Counted from the stretch's first letter, positions 1 through 9,235 are shown. The stretch: DNA of 64,000 bases from Gemmatimonadota bacterium (GCA_014192065.1 BJHH01000004.1:62001-126000); one strand, 5' to 3'. Notes: generated by a model not told the origin, from the sequence alone. Program-made: numbers and translations.

Positions 1-1
1 A

Positions 2-262
2 ACTGCTGCGCATCTTGGGCTCGTGCACAAACTGCCGTTGGCGGACAGTACCATTGACGCCACCGCTAAGCAGTGCGGCGCTACGGTGTGGACGCTGGAT
101 CCGGATTGCGAAGAGCTCGTGGGCGTCCGCTATTTACTGAGCAATGTCGTACTGATCAACGTCTTGCCGCCTCCCTTCTTGAGCGGCATACTCAGCGAAC
201 GGGTACGCCGTTCCGTACTCAACCGAACGCCCCCAGCGCCCCCACTGAGGAGTGAACAATGA
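2..262 (+). CDS. PIN-domain (VapC-like) toxin, C-terminal part only
   Basis: The frame is open from base 2, so the gene begins outside the window. The visible residues include LPLADSTIDATA, GATVWTLDPD and GVRYL. These match the C-terminal half of PIN-domain ribonucleases: the third conserved acid lies in LAD and the fourth in TLDPD. PIN toxins of VapBC systems cleave RNA with a Mg-dependent acidic cluster. After GVRYL the frame continues for about 40 residues that do not look like PIN sequence, whereas family members usually end near that point; the tail may be a frameshift or decay product. The stop overlaps the next start as ATGA. The antitoxin, if any, lies outside the window. Confidence 0.6.
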   Translation, partial: TAAHLGLVHKLPLADSTIDATAKQCGATVWTLDPDCEELVGVRYLLSNVVLINVLPPPFLSGILSERVRRSVLNRTPPAPPLRSEQ

Positions 263-1449
263 TCGATCCGATCGCCAAGGTGTTCAACGACTTCGATCGC
301 GGGACGATCTCGCGTCGCCAACTCCTTCAGGCGCTCGGCGTCGCGGCCGTCGCCGCGCCGTTGAGCAACGCGTCTGCACAAGGCAGCTGCGGCGCCGCGA
401 ACGCTGGTACTCCACGCTGCAACACGACCCTCCTGCCGCCTCCGTTCGCCCCGACAGGGTGGAAGACGATCCACTTCGACCACTTCAAGCTACAGTGCGC
501 TGAGCCGCGGCTCGAGGCGGCATACTACGCGACGCTGATGAACTGGAAAGTGCGGAGCGACGACGGCGACAAGATCGTACTCGACATCGGTGACAACTTC
601 GGCGCCGTGGAGATTCGAGGCGGCTATGTGGCACCGCCAGCACCAACTCCGGCTCCCGCTGCGCCGCCGGCCGGTGCTGGCGATAGCAGTGCAGGGCGCG
701 GCGGACGTGGCGCGGGCGCTGCTGCCGGCGGACGCGGCGGTGCGCGCATCCCGCTCCGTGCCGTGTGGGATTCGTTTTGCTGGGGCATCGACAACTGGGA
801 CACCAAGAAGGTCGAGGCGGCGCTGACGGAACGCGGCCTCAATCCGGTCGCCGACCACAACGGCAAGGATTTCCAGAGTTTCCACGTCAAGGATCCCGAC
901 GGATTCGACGTGCAGATCAGCAACGGTTCGAAGCAAAACCGGCGCACGGCGCCGGCCAAAGGCGCGCTGCCCGCGCCCGCTCCGTTCGCGCCAACCACCT
1001 GGAAGACCCTCTGGCTGGACCACATCTCGTTCGGCGTCACCGACTACAAAGAGAGCGCGGCATTCTACAATGCGCTCCTTGGCTGGAAGCTGGGTGCGGA
1101 CGAGGGTAGCCAGAACACGATGGAGATTGGGCCAGAGATCGGTGGGATCATCGTGCGCGGCGGCAACCGATTCGCTCCCGAAGGACAGCGAGCGGCGGGC
1201 GGTCGCGGCGGCCAAGCAAGCGTTCGGCGCGCGTCGATGGGGCATATCTCGTTCGGAATCAGCGGCTGGGACGCGGCCGGCGTGAAGGCCGAGCTCGACA
1301 AGCGCGGCCTGACCGGTCGCGCAGACACGGGTGGTCGCGGCGATATTCTCACCGCGCCCTACCAGAGCTATCACACGACGACCCCCAACGGCTACGACCT
1401 CCAGATCGGCAATCGGACCCGCTTCGACGCGGGCGGCGGCGATCGGTAG
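259..1449 (+). CDS. Tat-exported protein with two VOC (glyoxalase-like) domains
   Basis: The protein has 396 aa. The N-terminus has a twin-arginine signal (SRRQLLQALG, residues 18-27) followed by a hydrophobic stretch ending near ASAQG, so export by Tat is likely. Two repeats of the vicinal-oxygen-chelate fold are visible, at about residues 67-213 and 248-387. Each begins with WKT-x(2-3)-DH and closes with a DPDGFDVQI or TPNGYDLQI strand, typical of glyoxalase/dioxygenase-like proteins. A Pro/Ala/Gly/Arg-rich low-complexity insert (about 126-163) interrupts the first domain, and a shorter RGG insert (about 307-318) interrupts the second. The substrate cannot be predicted. A ribosome site GAGGAG lies just before the ATG. 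Confidence 0.8.
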   Translation: MIDPIAKVFNDFDRGTISRRQLLQALGVAAVAAPLSNASAQGSCGAANAGTPRCNTTLLPPPFAPTGWKTIHFDHFKLQCAEPRLEAAYYATLMNWKVRSDDGDKIVLDIGDNFGAVEIRGGYVAPPAPTPAPAAPPAGAGDSSAGRGGRGAGAAAGGRGGARIPLRAVWDSFCWGIDNWDTKKVEAALTERGLNPVADHNGKDFQSFHVKDPDGFDVQISNGSKQNRRTAPAKGALPAPAPFAPTTWKTLWLDHISFGVTDYKESAAFYNALLGWKLGADEGSQNTMEIGPEIGGIIVRGGNRFAPEGQRAAGGRGGQASVRRASMGHISFGISGWDAAGVKAELDKRGLTGRADTGGRGDILTAPYQSYHTTTPNGYDLQIGNRTRFDAGGGDR

Positions 1450-1484
1450 CGAGCACGAAGAGTCCGTGCCGTTATCGTTCACCC

Positions 1485-2111
1485 ATGCTCGGTCGTTCCT
1501 GTTGTACCCCAGCCATCCTCTTACTCCAGCTTATGCCGCTATTACGCTTCATGAGCCCAGTCGTTCTGACGTTCACGCTATCCGCCGCGCTTCCAGCGCA
1601 GGCAGCGCTGCGTGCGGCGCCGAGTACGCGTGCCACCAGCGAAGTCACGCTGACATACCCTGAGGGGCAGGCACCGGCGGACGCCAAGCCGCTGGTCATT
1701 CGGGTGGACTATGGCCAGCCGCATCTCCGCGGCCGCGCCCTGCATACCGACAGCCTCGTCCCGTACGACAAGCCGTGGCGCGTGGGCGCGAACGCCGCCA
1801 CTCGCTTCACGACCGATGCAGAACTCGTGCTTGGCGGTGCGACGATCACGAAGGGCACCTACGTGCTCTTCGCGGTGCCCAGTCGCACAGCGTGGAAGTT
1901 GATTGTTCAGAAAAACGGGCCGCGCCCCGAAGTTGCGTACGATGCGGCCAACACCATCGCGACCATTGATCTCCGGAGCCAAACGGTCGTGGCGGAGCAG
2001 GAAAGTCTCACGATGTCGCTCATTCCTGCGACGGGGCCTGGTGCGACGCGCGGTGAGCTGCGCATCTCGTGGGGATCATTTGCTGTTTCCGCCGACTGGG
2101 CTGTGAAGTAG
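1485..2111 (+). CDS. DUF2911 family exported protein
   Basis: The protein has 208 aa. The segment LVPYDKPWRVGANAATRFTTD followed by KGTYVLFAVPS is the hallmark of DUF2911, whose function is unknown. The N-terminus carries a hydrophobic export signal ending near LPAQA. The first ATG is used here, but ATGs at 1533 and 1551 would also leave a signal peptide and none has a strong ribosome site. It lies in the same direction as the VOC protein and the S9 peptidase, with gaps of a few dozen bases, so co-transcription is possible. Confidence 0.75.
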   Translation: MLGRSCCTPAILLLQLMPLLRFMSPVVLTFTLSAALPAQAALRAAPSTRATSEVTLTYPEGQAPADAKPLVIRVDYGQPHLRGRALHTDSLVPYDKPWRVGANAATRFTTDAELVLGGATITKGTYVLFAVPSRTAWKLIVQKNGPRPEVAYDAANTIATIDLRSQTVVAEQESLTMSLIPATGPGATRGELRISWGSFAVSADWAVK

Positions 2112-2159
2112 TCCACGGTCAGACCTTTTCGTCCATCCCATCCCTTGAGGAGTGCCCTC

Positions 2160-5100
2160 GTGCTCCGTTTGACCCTGCTGAATCGTTGTGTCCTCAACGC
2201 GGCCGTCGTCGTCGTGGCCTTCCTCGCTCCACGGAGTGCGCATTCGCAGAGTACGCCTGCCGCGAACGCGAGTGCCAAAAAAGTCCTGAGTGTCGACGAC
2301 TACACGAAGTGGCGCGCGATCGAAGGTGCGCAGATCTCGTCCAACGGACGCTGGGTCGCGAGTGTGTTTCGGTTCACGAATGTGGTTCAGGGCGATACCA
2401 AGCCAGAATTGCACCTCCGGAATACCGAGACGAATCAGGACGTCGTGATTCCCAATGCGTCGTCGCCGACCTTTTCGCTCGACTCGCGCTGGCTCGTCTA
2501 CCAAGTGGACTCCATGCCGGCACGCGCGAATGGGCGCGGTGGTCGCGCCGGCGGTGCAGGCGCGGATTCGGCGCCGCCTCAGACTCCAGGCGCCGGTGGT
2601 CGCGCGGCTGCGGCCGCTGGTCCACAGGCGCTGCGCCGGTTTGAGTTGCGCGATCTGACCAACGGGACCACGCAGCGCTGGAAGGACGTGCAGAGCGCGA
2701 CGTTCGCGAACAGCTCGATGCATCTGATTTTGCGACGCACGGCGGGCACCCCTGGCGGCGGTGGTGGCGGCCGCGGGGGTGCTCCGGGCGGTGGCGGACC
2801 AGGCGGCGGGGCCGGTGGAGGTGATGCAGGTGCGAGCACCGTGGCGGTACGCGGCGCCGATGTGATCCTCGTCGATCTCACCGGCGGTCGCGGCCAACTC
2901 CTCGGCAGCGTTGGCGACATCGCGTTCAATAGAAACGGTGATTTGCTTGCGTATACCGTTGACGCGGCGGTCAATGACGGAAACGGGCTGTTCGTGACCG
3001 ACCTCAAGACCGGTCGCCCGTACACGCTCGACAACGATGCCAAGCGTTATGCGCGCGTCACCTGGACTGCCGACGGTGAAGGGCTCGCCGTGCTCAAGGG
3101 CTCGCCGGTGGACCGGATGCGCGAGCGCGAAAACGTGATCGTCGCCTTCGCCAACGTGCGTTCGGCGCTTGCAAGCGCAGGCATCACGCCGATGGTCATC
3201 GATCCCACGAAGCAGGACGGTTGGGAACCCGGCTGGGTACTCAGCGAGCGCGCTGCGCTCGCGTGGAGCGAGGACAAGCAGCGGATCTTCTTCGGCGTCA
3301 AGGCGCAGATGGTTCCACCAGACACTGGCCGCCGACGCAGTACCGACTCGATCGCGGACGTAGACGTCTGGCGCACCGAAGACACGCGCATTCAGTCCGC
3401 GCAGATGATTCGCGCCGACGCGGAACGCAATTTCACCTTCCGTCAGGGGCACAACCTCACCACCAACAAATTCGTTCGCCTCGCCGACACCACGATGCGC
3501 GAGCTCGAACTGTCGCTCAACGGCACATGGGCCGTGGGCCGCGACCAGCGCAGCTACATCTCGGACTACAAGCCGGCGCAGGCCGATTTCTACCGCGTGA
3601 ATACCGCCACTGGCGAGCGCACCCTGATGCTCAAGGGGCAACTGCTCGGTGCAGGCGGTGGTGGTGGTGGCGCCTCCGGCATCACGCCCGATGGGTCCAA
3701 GTATCTCTACTGGAAGGACGGCAAGTTTCAGGCGTACGACCTTGAGGCCGGTACGTCAAAGACGCTGGGCGGCACGGCAGCGCCCGCGTTCGTCGACACC
3801 GAATACGACCACCCGGGGCCGCGGCCACCGTTCGGTGTCGTGGCCTACACGAATGACGGCAAAGGGGTCATCGTCGAGCATCGCTTCGACCTCTGGCTCC
3901 TGCCACTCGACGGCGGCGGTGCCGCGCAAAACGTCACGCTCGGGCTCGGCGCGAAGGGGGAAACGCATTACAGCATCGTGCGCACCGATCCGGTCGATCC
4001 GACTGATGCGAGGGCGCAACGTGCGGCGCGTGAAGTGGACCTCACGCGGCCCGTGACGTTTGCCACCTACGGCGAGTTCACAAAGAAGGCCGGATTCTCG
4101 CGTCTCGAGGCTGGCAAGATGACGGAGGTGGTCTTCGACGATGCCGCGTACAGCAACCCCGTGCGCGCCGCGAAGGCAGACAAGTTCCTCTTTACGCGCC
4201 AGACACTCTTGGAATTCCCGGACCTTCGCATCTCGAGCGCCAACTTCGGCGACGCCAAGAAAATCACCAATGCCAATCCGCAGCAGGCCGAGTTCAAGTG
4301 GGCGAGCCGGCGTGTGCTGTTCGACTACAAAATCAAGGACGGCAAAAAGCTGCAAGGGTTTCTGACGCTCCCGGAGGAATACCGGTCGGGCCAGAAGCTG
4401 CCGATGATCGTGAGCTTCTACGAGAAGAATTCACAGAACCTGAACCGCTACACGCCGCCGTCATACCTCACGGGTATGGGTTCGCTGCCGATCGAGGCGG
4501 TGAGCCGCGGCTACATCACGATGTTCGCCGATATTTTCTATCATACCGGGTCGTCGCACAGCGACCAACTCGAGGCCGTCGAGGCCGCAACGCGCAAGGT
4601 GATCGAACTCGGCTACGCTGACCCGGCAAAGATCGCGGTCCACGGGCACAGCTATGGCGGCGAGGGCGCCGCGTTCATTGGTACCAAGTCGAAGCTCTTC
4701 GCGGCCGTTGGTATGGGTGCCGGCGTCACCGATCTCTTTACCGACTTCAGTCAGTCGTGGGGCTGGTCGTACCAGGTGACGGGCGGCAGCGGAGAGAATG
4801 GCAACAACTATTACATGCTGGGTCAGGGGCGTTGGGGCTTCTCGCCCTGGGACCGGCCGGAGTTGTATCGCGCTGAATCAGCAATCACCCACGTGCCGAA
4901 CGCCACGGCGCCATATCTGATCATGCACGGGACCGCCGATCCGACGGTGTCGTTCAGCGAAGGGATGAACTTCTACAACGCGCTTCGCTACAACGGCAAG
5001 AAAGCCGTGATGCTCGCGTATCCTGGCGAAGGGCACGGACTCCGCGGGCTGGCCAATCGTCGTGACCTGACATCGCGCTACTTCCAGTTCTTCGACCACT

Positions 5101-5192
5101 ACCTGAAGGGCACGCTCGCTCCCAAGTGGATGACCGACGGCGTGCCATTCCTCGCGAAGGACCTGCCGGCCGTGCCAACGATTGTGCCGTAG
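2160..5192 (+). CDS. S9 family prolyl-oligopeptidase-like serine peptidase, exported
   Basis: The protein has about 1010 aa. GTG 2160 is chosen because TTGAGGAG (2146-2153) lies six bases ahead of it; a longer reading from TTG 2145 would swallow that ribosome site. The N-terminal part is a signal peptide and a beta-propeller-like region. It is interrupted by two low-complexity inserts (RGGRAGG region and a polyglycine run). The C-terminal alpha/beta-hydrolase has the S9 triad in order: Ser831 in GHSYGG, Asp927 in GTADPT and His959 in GEGHG. Family members cleave short peptides, in this case outside the cytoplasm. A truncated paralogue lies at 10074-10313. Confidence 0.88.
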   Translation: MLRLTLLNRCVLNAAVVVVAFLAPRSAHSQSTPAANASAKKVLSVDDYTKWRAIEGAQISSNGRWVASVFRFTNVVQGDTKPELHLRNTETNQDVVIPNASSPTFSLDSRWLVYQVDSMPARANGRGGRAGGAGADSAPPQTPGAGGRAAAAAGPQALRRFELRDLTNGTTQRWKDVQSATFANSSMHLILRRTAGTPGGGGGGRGGAPGGGGPGGGAGGGDAGASTVAVRGADVILVDLTGGRGQLLGSVGDIAFNRNGDLLAYTVDAAVNDGNGLFVTDLKTGRPYTLDNDAKRYARVTWTADGEGLAVLKGSPVDRMRERENVIVAFANVRSALASAGITPMVIDPTKQDGWEPGWVLSERAALAWSEDKQRIFFGVKAQMVPPDTGRRRSTDSIADVDVWRTEDTRIQSAQMIRADAERNFTFRQGHNLTTNKFVRLADTTMRELELSLNGTWAVGRDQRSYISDYKPAQADFYRVNTATGERTLMLKGQLLGAGGGGGGASGITPDGSKYLYWKDGKFQAYDLEAGTSKTLGGTAAPAFVDTEYDHPGPRPPFGVVAYTNDGKGVIVEHRFDLWLLPLDGGGAAQNVTLGLGAKGETHYSIVRTDPVDPTDARAQRAAREVDLTRPVTFATYGEFTKKAGFSRLEAGKMTEVVFDDAAYSNPVRAAKADKFLFTRQTLLEFPDLRISSANFGDAKKITNANPQQAEFKWASRRVLFDYKIKDGKKLQGFLTLPEEYRSGQKLPMIVSFYEKNSQNLNRYTPPSYLTGMGSLPIEAVSRGYITMFADIFYHTGSSHSDQLEAVEAATRKVIELGYADPAKIAVHGHSYGGEGAAFIGTKSKLFAAVGMGAGVTDLFTDFSQSWGWSYQVTGGSGENGNNYYMLGQGRWGFSPWDRPELYRAESAITHVPNATAPYLIMHGTADPTVSFSEGMNFYNALRYNGKKAVMLAYPGEGHGLRGLANRRDLTSRYFQFFDHYLKGTLAPKWMTDGVPFLAKDLPAVPTIVP

Positions 5193-5208
5193 AGATCGTG
5201 GCGTTGGC

Positions 5209-5257
5209 CGAAGGGGCCGGGGTTGCTGCGAGCGATCCGGGCCCCTTCGCGTCTGGT
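5209..5257 (+). terminator. candidate terminator after the S9 peptidase
   Basis: Arms CGAAGGGGCC (5209-5218) and GGCCCCTTCG (5240-5249) are perfectly complementary and are followed by a short T-rich stretch (TCTGGTT). It lies 17 bases after the peptidase stop and before the MFS gene. Confidence 0.55.
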
Positions 5258-5292
5258 TACCAACGCCGCCAAATTGCCATAACATCAGGTCC

Positions 5293-6513
5293 ATGAGCAC
5301 CACCCGTTGGCCTGCCTGGTACACCGTCGTCCTGCTCTGCGGGGCGGCGGTCTTCATTTCGTACATCGACCGCACGAATATCTCCGTTGCGGCGATCGCG
5401 ATGCAGGAACAGTTCAAGTGGGACGAAACGACGAAGGGCTACGTGCTCTCGTCGTTTTTCGTCGGCTATCTGTTGCTCATGATTGTGAGCGGCGCGCTGG
5501 CGAACCGATATGGGGGCAAAATCGTGCTGGGCGTGGCCGTGATCTGGTGGTCGCTGTTCACGGTCCTCACGCCGCCCGCCGCGACGCTCTCGTTGCCCGT
5601 GCTGATCGCCAGCCGCATCGCGCTCGGACTCGGCGAGGCCGCGGTATTTCCTGCGTCGATCAACATGCTCGCCCGATGGGTGCCGGTTGCGAGCCGATCG
5701 CGGGCCACGGCCTTTTTCTCAAGCGGGCTCTCGCTCGGCACGATGGTGTCGTTCCCGCTCACTGGGTGGCTCGTGCGCGATTTCGGCTGGCCGATCCCGT
5801 TCTATCTGTTCGGTGCGGTTGGGTTTGTCTGGGCTGCCGTCTGGTTCACGAAGGTTGGCAGCGGACGTGGGATCCCGGAGGAATCGGCAACGGCTTCGCG
5901 TAGCATTCCGTGGCGTGCGCTTCTGTCGACGCCCGCCGTCTGGGGAATCATCGTCGCGCATTTTTGCAGCAACTGGTGCCTCTATGTGATGCTGGCGTGG
6001 TTGCCGAGCTACTTCAAGACGACCTTCGGGCTCTCACTCGCCAATGCTGGGTTGCTATCGGCCGCGCCATGGGCCGCCTATTTCGTGATGGCGAACGTCG
6101 GCGGATGGTGGGCCGATCGACTCATCAGAAACGGACGGTCCACCACGTTCGTGCGAAAACTGATGCAGGTCAGCGCGCTCGTCGGCATCGCGACCTGCAT
6201 GTTGCTCCTGCCGCTCGCGGGGTCTGCGACCACCGGCATGATCCTGATGTGTTGCGCGGGCGGGACGATGTCCCTCTGCCTGTCGGGTTTTGCGGCCAAC
6301 CCCTTCGATGTCGCCCCGCGCTACGCCGACGTCGTCTGGGGACTGAGCAACACCTTCGGCACGATGCCCGGCATCTTTGGCGTGGCGGTGACGGGTTGGC
6401 TCGTGGACCAGACCGGGAGCTTCAATGCGCCGCTAATGCTCACAGCCGCTGTGAGTGTCGTCGGCGCGATCGTGTACCTCACGATCGGCTCCGGAGAGCG
6501 GAAGATCGCCTGA
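5293..6513 (+). CDS. MFS transporter, anion:cation symporter-like
   Basis: The protein has about 406 aa and roughly twelve hydrophobic segments. ATG 5293 is chosen because the residues upstream of it are Arg/Gly-rich and run through the terminator hairpin. The start MSTTRWPAWYTVVLL followed by SYIDRTNISVA resembles the ACS (anion:cation symporter) family, including the RIALGLGEAAVFPA motif in TM4 and a small loop between TM6 and TM7. Family members carry organic anions such as sugar acids or carboxylates; the substrate here is not evident. It appears to be a single-gene unit between a terminator and rsmD. Confidence 0.85.
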   Translation: MSTTRWPAWYTVVLLCGAAVFISYIDRTNISVAAIAMQEQFKWDETTKGYVLSSFFVGYLLLMIVSGALANRYGGKIVLGVAVIWWSLFTVLTPPAATLSLPVLIASRIALGLGEAAVFPASINMLARWVPVASRSRATAFFSSGLSLGTMVSFPLTGWLVRDFGWPIPFYLFGAVGFVWAAVWFTKVGSGRGIPEESATASRSIPWRALLSTPAVWGIIVAHFCSNWCLYVMLAWLPSYFKTTFGLSLANAGLLSAAPWAAYFVMANVGGWWADRLIRNGRSTTFVRKLMQVSALVGIATCMLLLPLAGSATTGMILMCCAGGTMSLCLSGFAANPFDVAPRYADVVWGLSNTFGTMPGIFGVAVTGWLVDQTGSFNAPLMLTAAVSVVGAIVYLTIGSGERKIA

Positions 6514-6591
6514 GCGTGGCAAGGCCGATGACCCGCGCGCGCCGCCGAAGCGTTAACTTGTCCATATGAACTTGAGCCAGTTGGCGCGCCG

Positions 6592-7143
6592 GTGAGAATC
6601 GTGAGCGGTAAGTTCCGCGGTCGCGACCTCCTCGGCCCGAGCGATTTCCGCGTCCGTCCAACCGCCGAGCATGTGCGCGGCGCGATGCTCGACGCGCTCG
6701 AGGCGGAGCTCAAGGACGCGCGGGTACTCGACCTCTTCGCCGGAACCGGCGCGCTGGGCCTCGAAGCGCTGTCGCGGGGTTCCAAGAGCGCAGACTTCGT
6801 CGAAACCCGGCCGTCGAGCTTGCACGCGCTCAAAGCCAACATCGCGACCTGTCGCATGCGCGCACGGACGCGGGTGTTTAAAAAGGACGCCGTGCAGTTT
6901 GCCGCGGCCCTGACGACGCCAAACCACTACGGCATCGCGTTCGCCGATCCGCCATATGAATCGCGGCAGCTCGATCGGGTGATCCAGAGCTGGATGGCGA
7001 ACAAGTTTTCGCCGGTGCTGGTGGTTGAACACGCGGCGAAGCACCTGCTGCCGGAAGGGAGTCAGCGGCTCGACTTCGACGAATCGGCGGTGACGATCTA
7101 TCGGCAGGTGGTCAGTGTGCCGGCGGAGCCGTCGACCGGCTGA
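6592..7143 (+). CDS. rsmD: 16S rRNA (guanine(966)-N(2))-methyltransferase RsmD
   Basis: The protein has 183 aa, the usual length for RsmD. It starts at GTG with MRIVSGKFRGR, the characteristic RsmD N-terminus. The S-adenosylmethionine-binding motif is LDLFAGTGALGLEALSRG, and the catalytic N-methyltransferase motif is DPPY near residue 122. It methylates N2 of G966 in 16S rRNA during 30S assembly in the cytoplasm. The usual downstream partner coaD is absent; the next gene is on the opposite strand. Confidence 0.92.
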   Translation: MRIVSGKFRGRDLLGPSDFRVRPTAEHVRGAMLDALEAELKDARVLDLFAGTGALGLEALSRGSKSADFVETRPSSLHALKANIATCRMRARTRVFKKDAVQFAAALTTPNHYGIAFADPPYESRQLDRVIQSWMANKFSPVLVVEHAAKHLLPEGSQRLDFDESAVTIYRQVVSVPAEPSTG

Positions 7144-7171
7144 TCGCTGGAATGGGCGAGGACACCGCCAC

Positions 7172-7870
7172 TCAGGTCATCGAATAGACCGCGAGGTTTA
7201 CCGCGAACTTCGTGTTGTCCTTGGTCCGGAATCGTTTGTTCCGCCAGGAGTAGTCCCACTCGCAGCCGTAGTCCTGGTTCGTGTAGATAACGCCGAGCCG
7301 GCCGCGACGCTCAATGCCGCGCACGTAATCGTGCACGACGTTGTCACCCCAGCCGTTCAGCTCGTGGCTCGTGCGCGGTGGCCCGTCAAACTGGAACAGC
7401 GTGCGATAGACGGCGTGCGTGTTCGGCAGCTTGGCCAGCGTGCCCGAGCCCGGGAATGCGCGCTGCATCTCCGATTCGAACGATCTGGCGTACAGTCCGT
7501 TCACGTCGTGGTTGCAGTCGTCTGAGAAGAGCAGTCCGCCGTTGGCAACGAACCGACCGAGGCCTTGCCGTTCGCGCTCGCTGAACCGCACGAGCTTGTG
7601 CCCCGTCATGAACAGAAAGGGGAACGCGTCAATTTCCGTTGAATCGGCCGCGATGACGACTTCCTGCTCCTGCACCGGAATCGTGGTGTACTGCATGATG
7701 GCGTCGAGGACGTTCGCCGCAACTTTGGGATTGTAGTCCCAGTCGCCTGAGTCATAGCGCAGCCGTGCGAACACGAACTCCGAGGCGCCCTGCGCCCAGA
7801 GCGGGGTGGTGCACGCCCCGCCAGCAGTGGCGCCGAGTGCGTGCAGGAAAGCGCGTCGCGATTGCGCCAT
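7172..7870 (-). CDS. Tat-exported DUF4159 domain protein
   Basis: The protein has 232 aa. It begins MAQSRRAFLHALGATAGG, a twin-arginine signal, followed by the DUF4159 region: FARLRYDSGDWDYNP near the start, LFSDDCNHDVNG in the middle and a C-terminal NLAVYSMT. DUF4159 proteins are uncharacterised; the fold is thought to resemble a class I glutamine amidotransferase-like Rossmann domain, and nothing here reveals a substrate. The start directly abuts the stop of the upstream amidohydrolase on the same strand, so the two are almost certainly one operon. Confidence 0.82.
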   Translation of the reverse strand: MAQSRRAFLHALGATAGGACTTPLWAQGASEFVFARLRYDSGDWDYNPKVAANVLDAIMQYTTIPVQEQEVVIAADSTEIDAFPFLFMTGHKLVRFSERERQGLGRFVANGGLLFSDDCNHDVNGLYARSFESEMQRAFPGSGTLAKLPNTHAVYRTLFQFDGPPRTSHELNGWGDNVVHDYVRGIERRGRLGVIYTNQDYGCEWDYSWRNKRFRTKDNTKFAVNLAVYSMT

Positions 7871-9235
7871 CTACTGCTTGTACACCATGCCGTTCTTCAT
7901 GACGAACTGCACGTTCGCTGCGCGCGTCTTGGTGATGTCCTTCGTCGGGTCGCCCACGACGGCGATCAGGTCGGCCCAGAGTCCCTGCTTCACGGCGCCG
8001 ATCCGGTTGTCCATGTGCAGAATCTTCGCGTTCACGCTCGTGGCAGACCGCAGCGCGGCCACCGGCGACATCCCGTACTGGACCATCAGCTCGAGCTCGA
8101 GCGCCTCGGTGCCATGCGTGAACACGCCGACATCACTGGCCATGCTGATCGTGACGCCGGCATCGAGCGCGGCCTTGAACGATGCACGTTTGCGCTGAAT
8201 CCCCGCTGGTTCCGGATCGATGCCCGGCTTCCAACCGGCATACTGGCTCGTCGAGTACCCAGCGGCGAGTGTCGGTCCGAGCGCGACGCCCTTCGCCTTC
8301 ATCAGCGCAAAGACGTCGGCGGTGCCGCCGTCGCCGTGTTCAATGTTTTCGACGCCCGCGTTGATCGCGCGCCGCATCCCTTCAGGCGTGGACGCGTGGG
8401 CGACCACGGCGCGTCCTGACGAGCGCGCCGTCTCGACCATCGCGCGCAACTCGGTCTCGGAAAAGCCCGGCATCGTTTCGCCGTTCGGGCCCCAACGATA
8501 GTCGGCGTAGACCTTGATCCAGTCCGCGCCGCGCGCGATCTGTTCGCGCGTCACGCGGATCACGTCCTCTGGGCCGTTCGCTTCCTGCGCGCCCTGCGGT
8601 GGTTCGAAGGCGAAGTCGACGCGGCGTGGTGCGTACATACCCGTCGCGACGATCGCGCGCGTGGTCACGATCATGCGGGGGCCGGGAATGATGCCCTGGG
8701 CCACCGCCATTTTGAGGCCGACATCTGCGTCGCCCGCGCCTTCCGTGCCGAGGTCGCGAATCGTCGTCCAGCCAGCCGTCAGTGTGTTGCGGAGGTGGTT
8801 GTTCGCGCGCGACACCCGCAGCGCCAACGGCTCACGCATCACCTGGTCGTTCCACGCCGCTTCGTCGTATGGGTGCAGCAGTACATGCGCATGATTCTCG
8901 ATCAATCCCGGCATCAGCGTCGTGCCGGGGAGATCAATCGTTCGCGCGCCGGCGGGCATGCCGACGGTCGCCGCTGGCCCAACCGCCGCAATCGTGTTGC
9001 CGCGCACGAGCACGGTCCAGCCGGCCTGCACGGCGTCGGATGTGCCATCCCATACCGCGCCCGGGCGAATCAAAACCAATGAGTCCGCGGAGAGGGCGCC
9101 ACCTAGCAGCACCGGAATGGTCGTGCCGCCGCGCCCACCGCGTTGTGCCTGCGCCGTGGTGGCGGTTGCCGTGGCCGTGGCCGTAGCAGTGACAGTTCCC
9201 ATCAAGACCACCGCGCACCAGTCTTTCCGTAGCAT
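7871..9235 (-). CDS. exported amidohydrolase family protein (imidazolonepropionase-like)
   Basis: The protein has 454 aa. The metal-dependent hydrolase signature is present in order: PGLIENHAHV (HxH metal site), GADWIKVYADY (candidate bridging Lys), VVAHAST and NIEHGDGG (metal His) and MASDVG (catalytic Asp). These secreted amidohydrolases are usually annotated as Xaa-Pro dipeptidase or imidazolonepropionase-like; the substrate is unknown. The signal peptide contains an unusual alternating Thr-Ala run encoded by a degenerate hexamer repeat (9165-9194), followed by AQRGGRGG. It is the first gene of a two-gene operon with the DUF4159 protein. Confidence 0.85.
   Translation of the reverse strand: MLRKDWCAVVLMGTVTATATATATATTAQAQRGGRGGTTIPVLLGGALSADSLVLIRPGAVWDGTSDAVQAGWTVLVRGNTIAAVGPAATVGMPAGARTIDLPGTTLMPGLIENHAHVLLHPYDEAAWNDQVMREPLALRVSRANNHLRNTLTAGWTTIRDLGTEGAGDADVGLKMAVAQGIIPGPRMIVTTRAIVATGMYAPRRVDFAFEPPQGAQEANGPEDVIRVTREQIARGADWIKVYADYRWGPNGETMPGFSETELRAMVETARSSGRAVVAHASTPEGMRRAINAGVENIEHGDGGTADVFALMKAKGVALGPTLAAGYSTSQYAGWKPGIDPEPAGIQRKRASFKAALDAGVTISMASDVGVFTHGTEALELELMVQYGMSPVAALRSATSVNAKILHMDNRIGAVKQGLWADLIAVVGDPTKDITKTRAANVQFVMKNGMVYKQ
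9165..9194. repeat. degenerate hexamer repeat inside a signal-peptide coding region
   Basis: Five tandem hexamers of the form GTNNCN occur (two exact GTGGCC copies). On the minus strand they encode the repeated Thr-Ala pairs in the signal peptide of the amidohydrolase. Confidence 0.7.

Noticed and set aside
2076-3641. Long minus-strand open frame (521 codons) opposite the S9 peptidase
   Set aside because: It lies wholly or mostly antisense to a well-supported peptidase, is Arg/His-rich with no recognisable domain, and is a typical by-product of high GC content.
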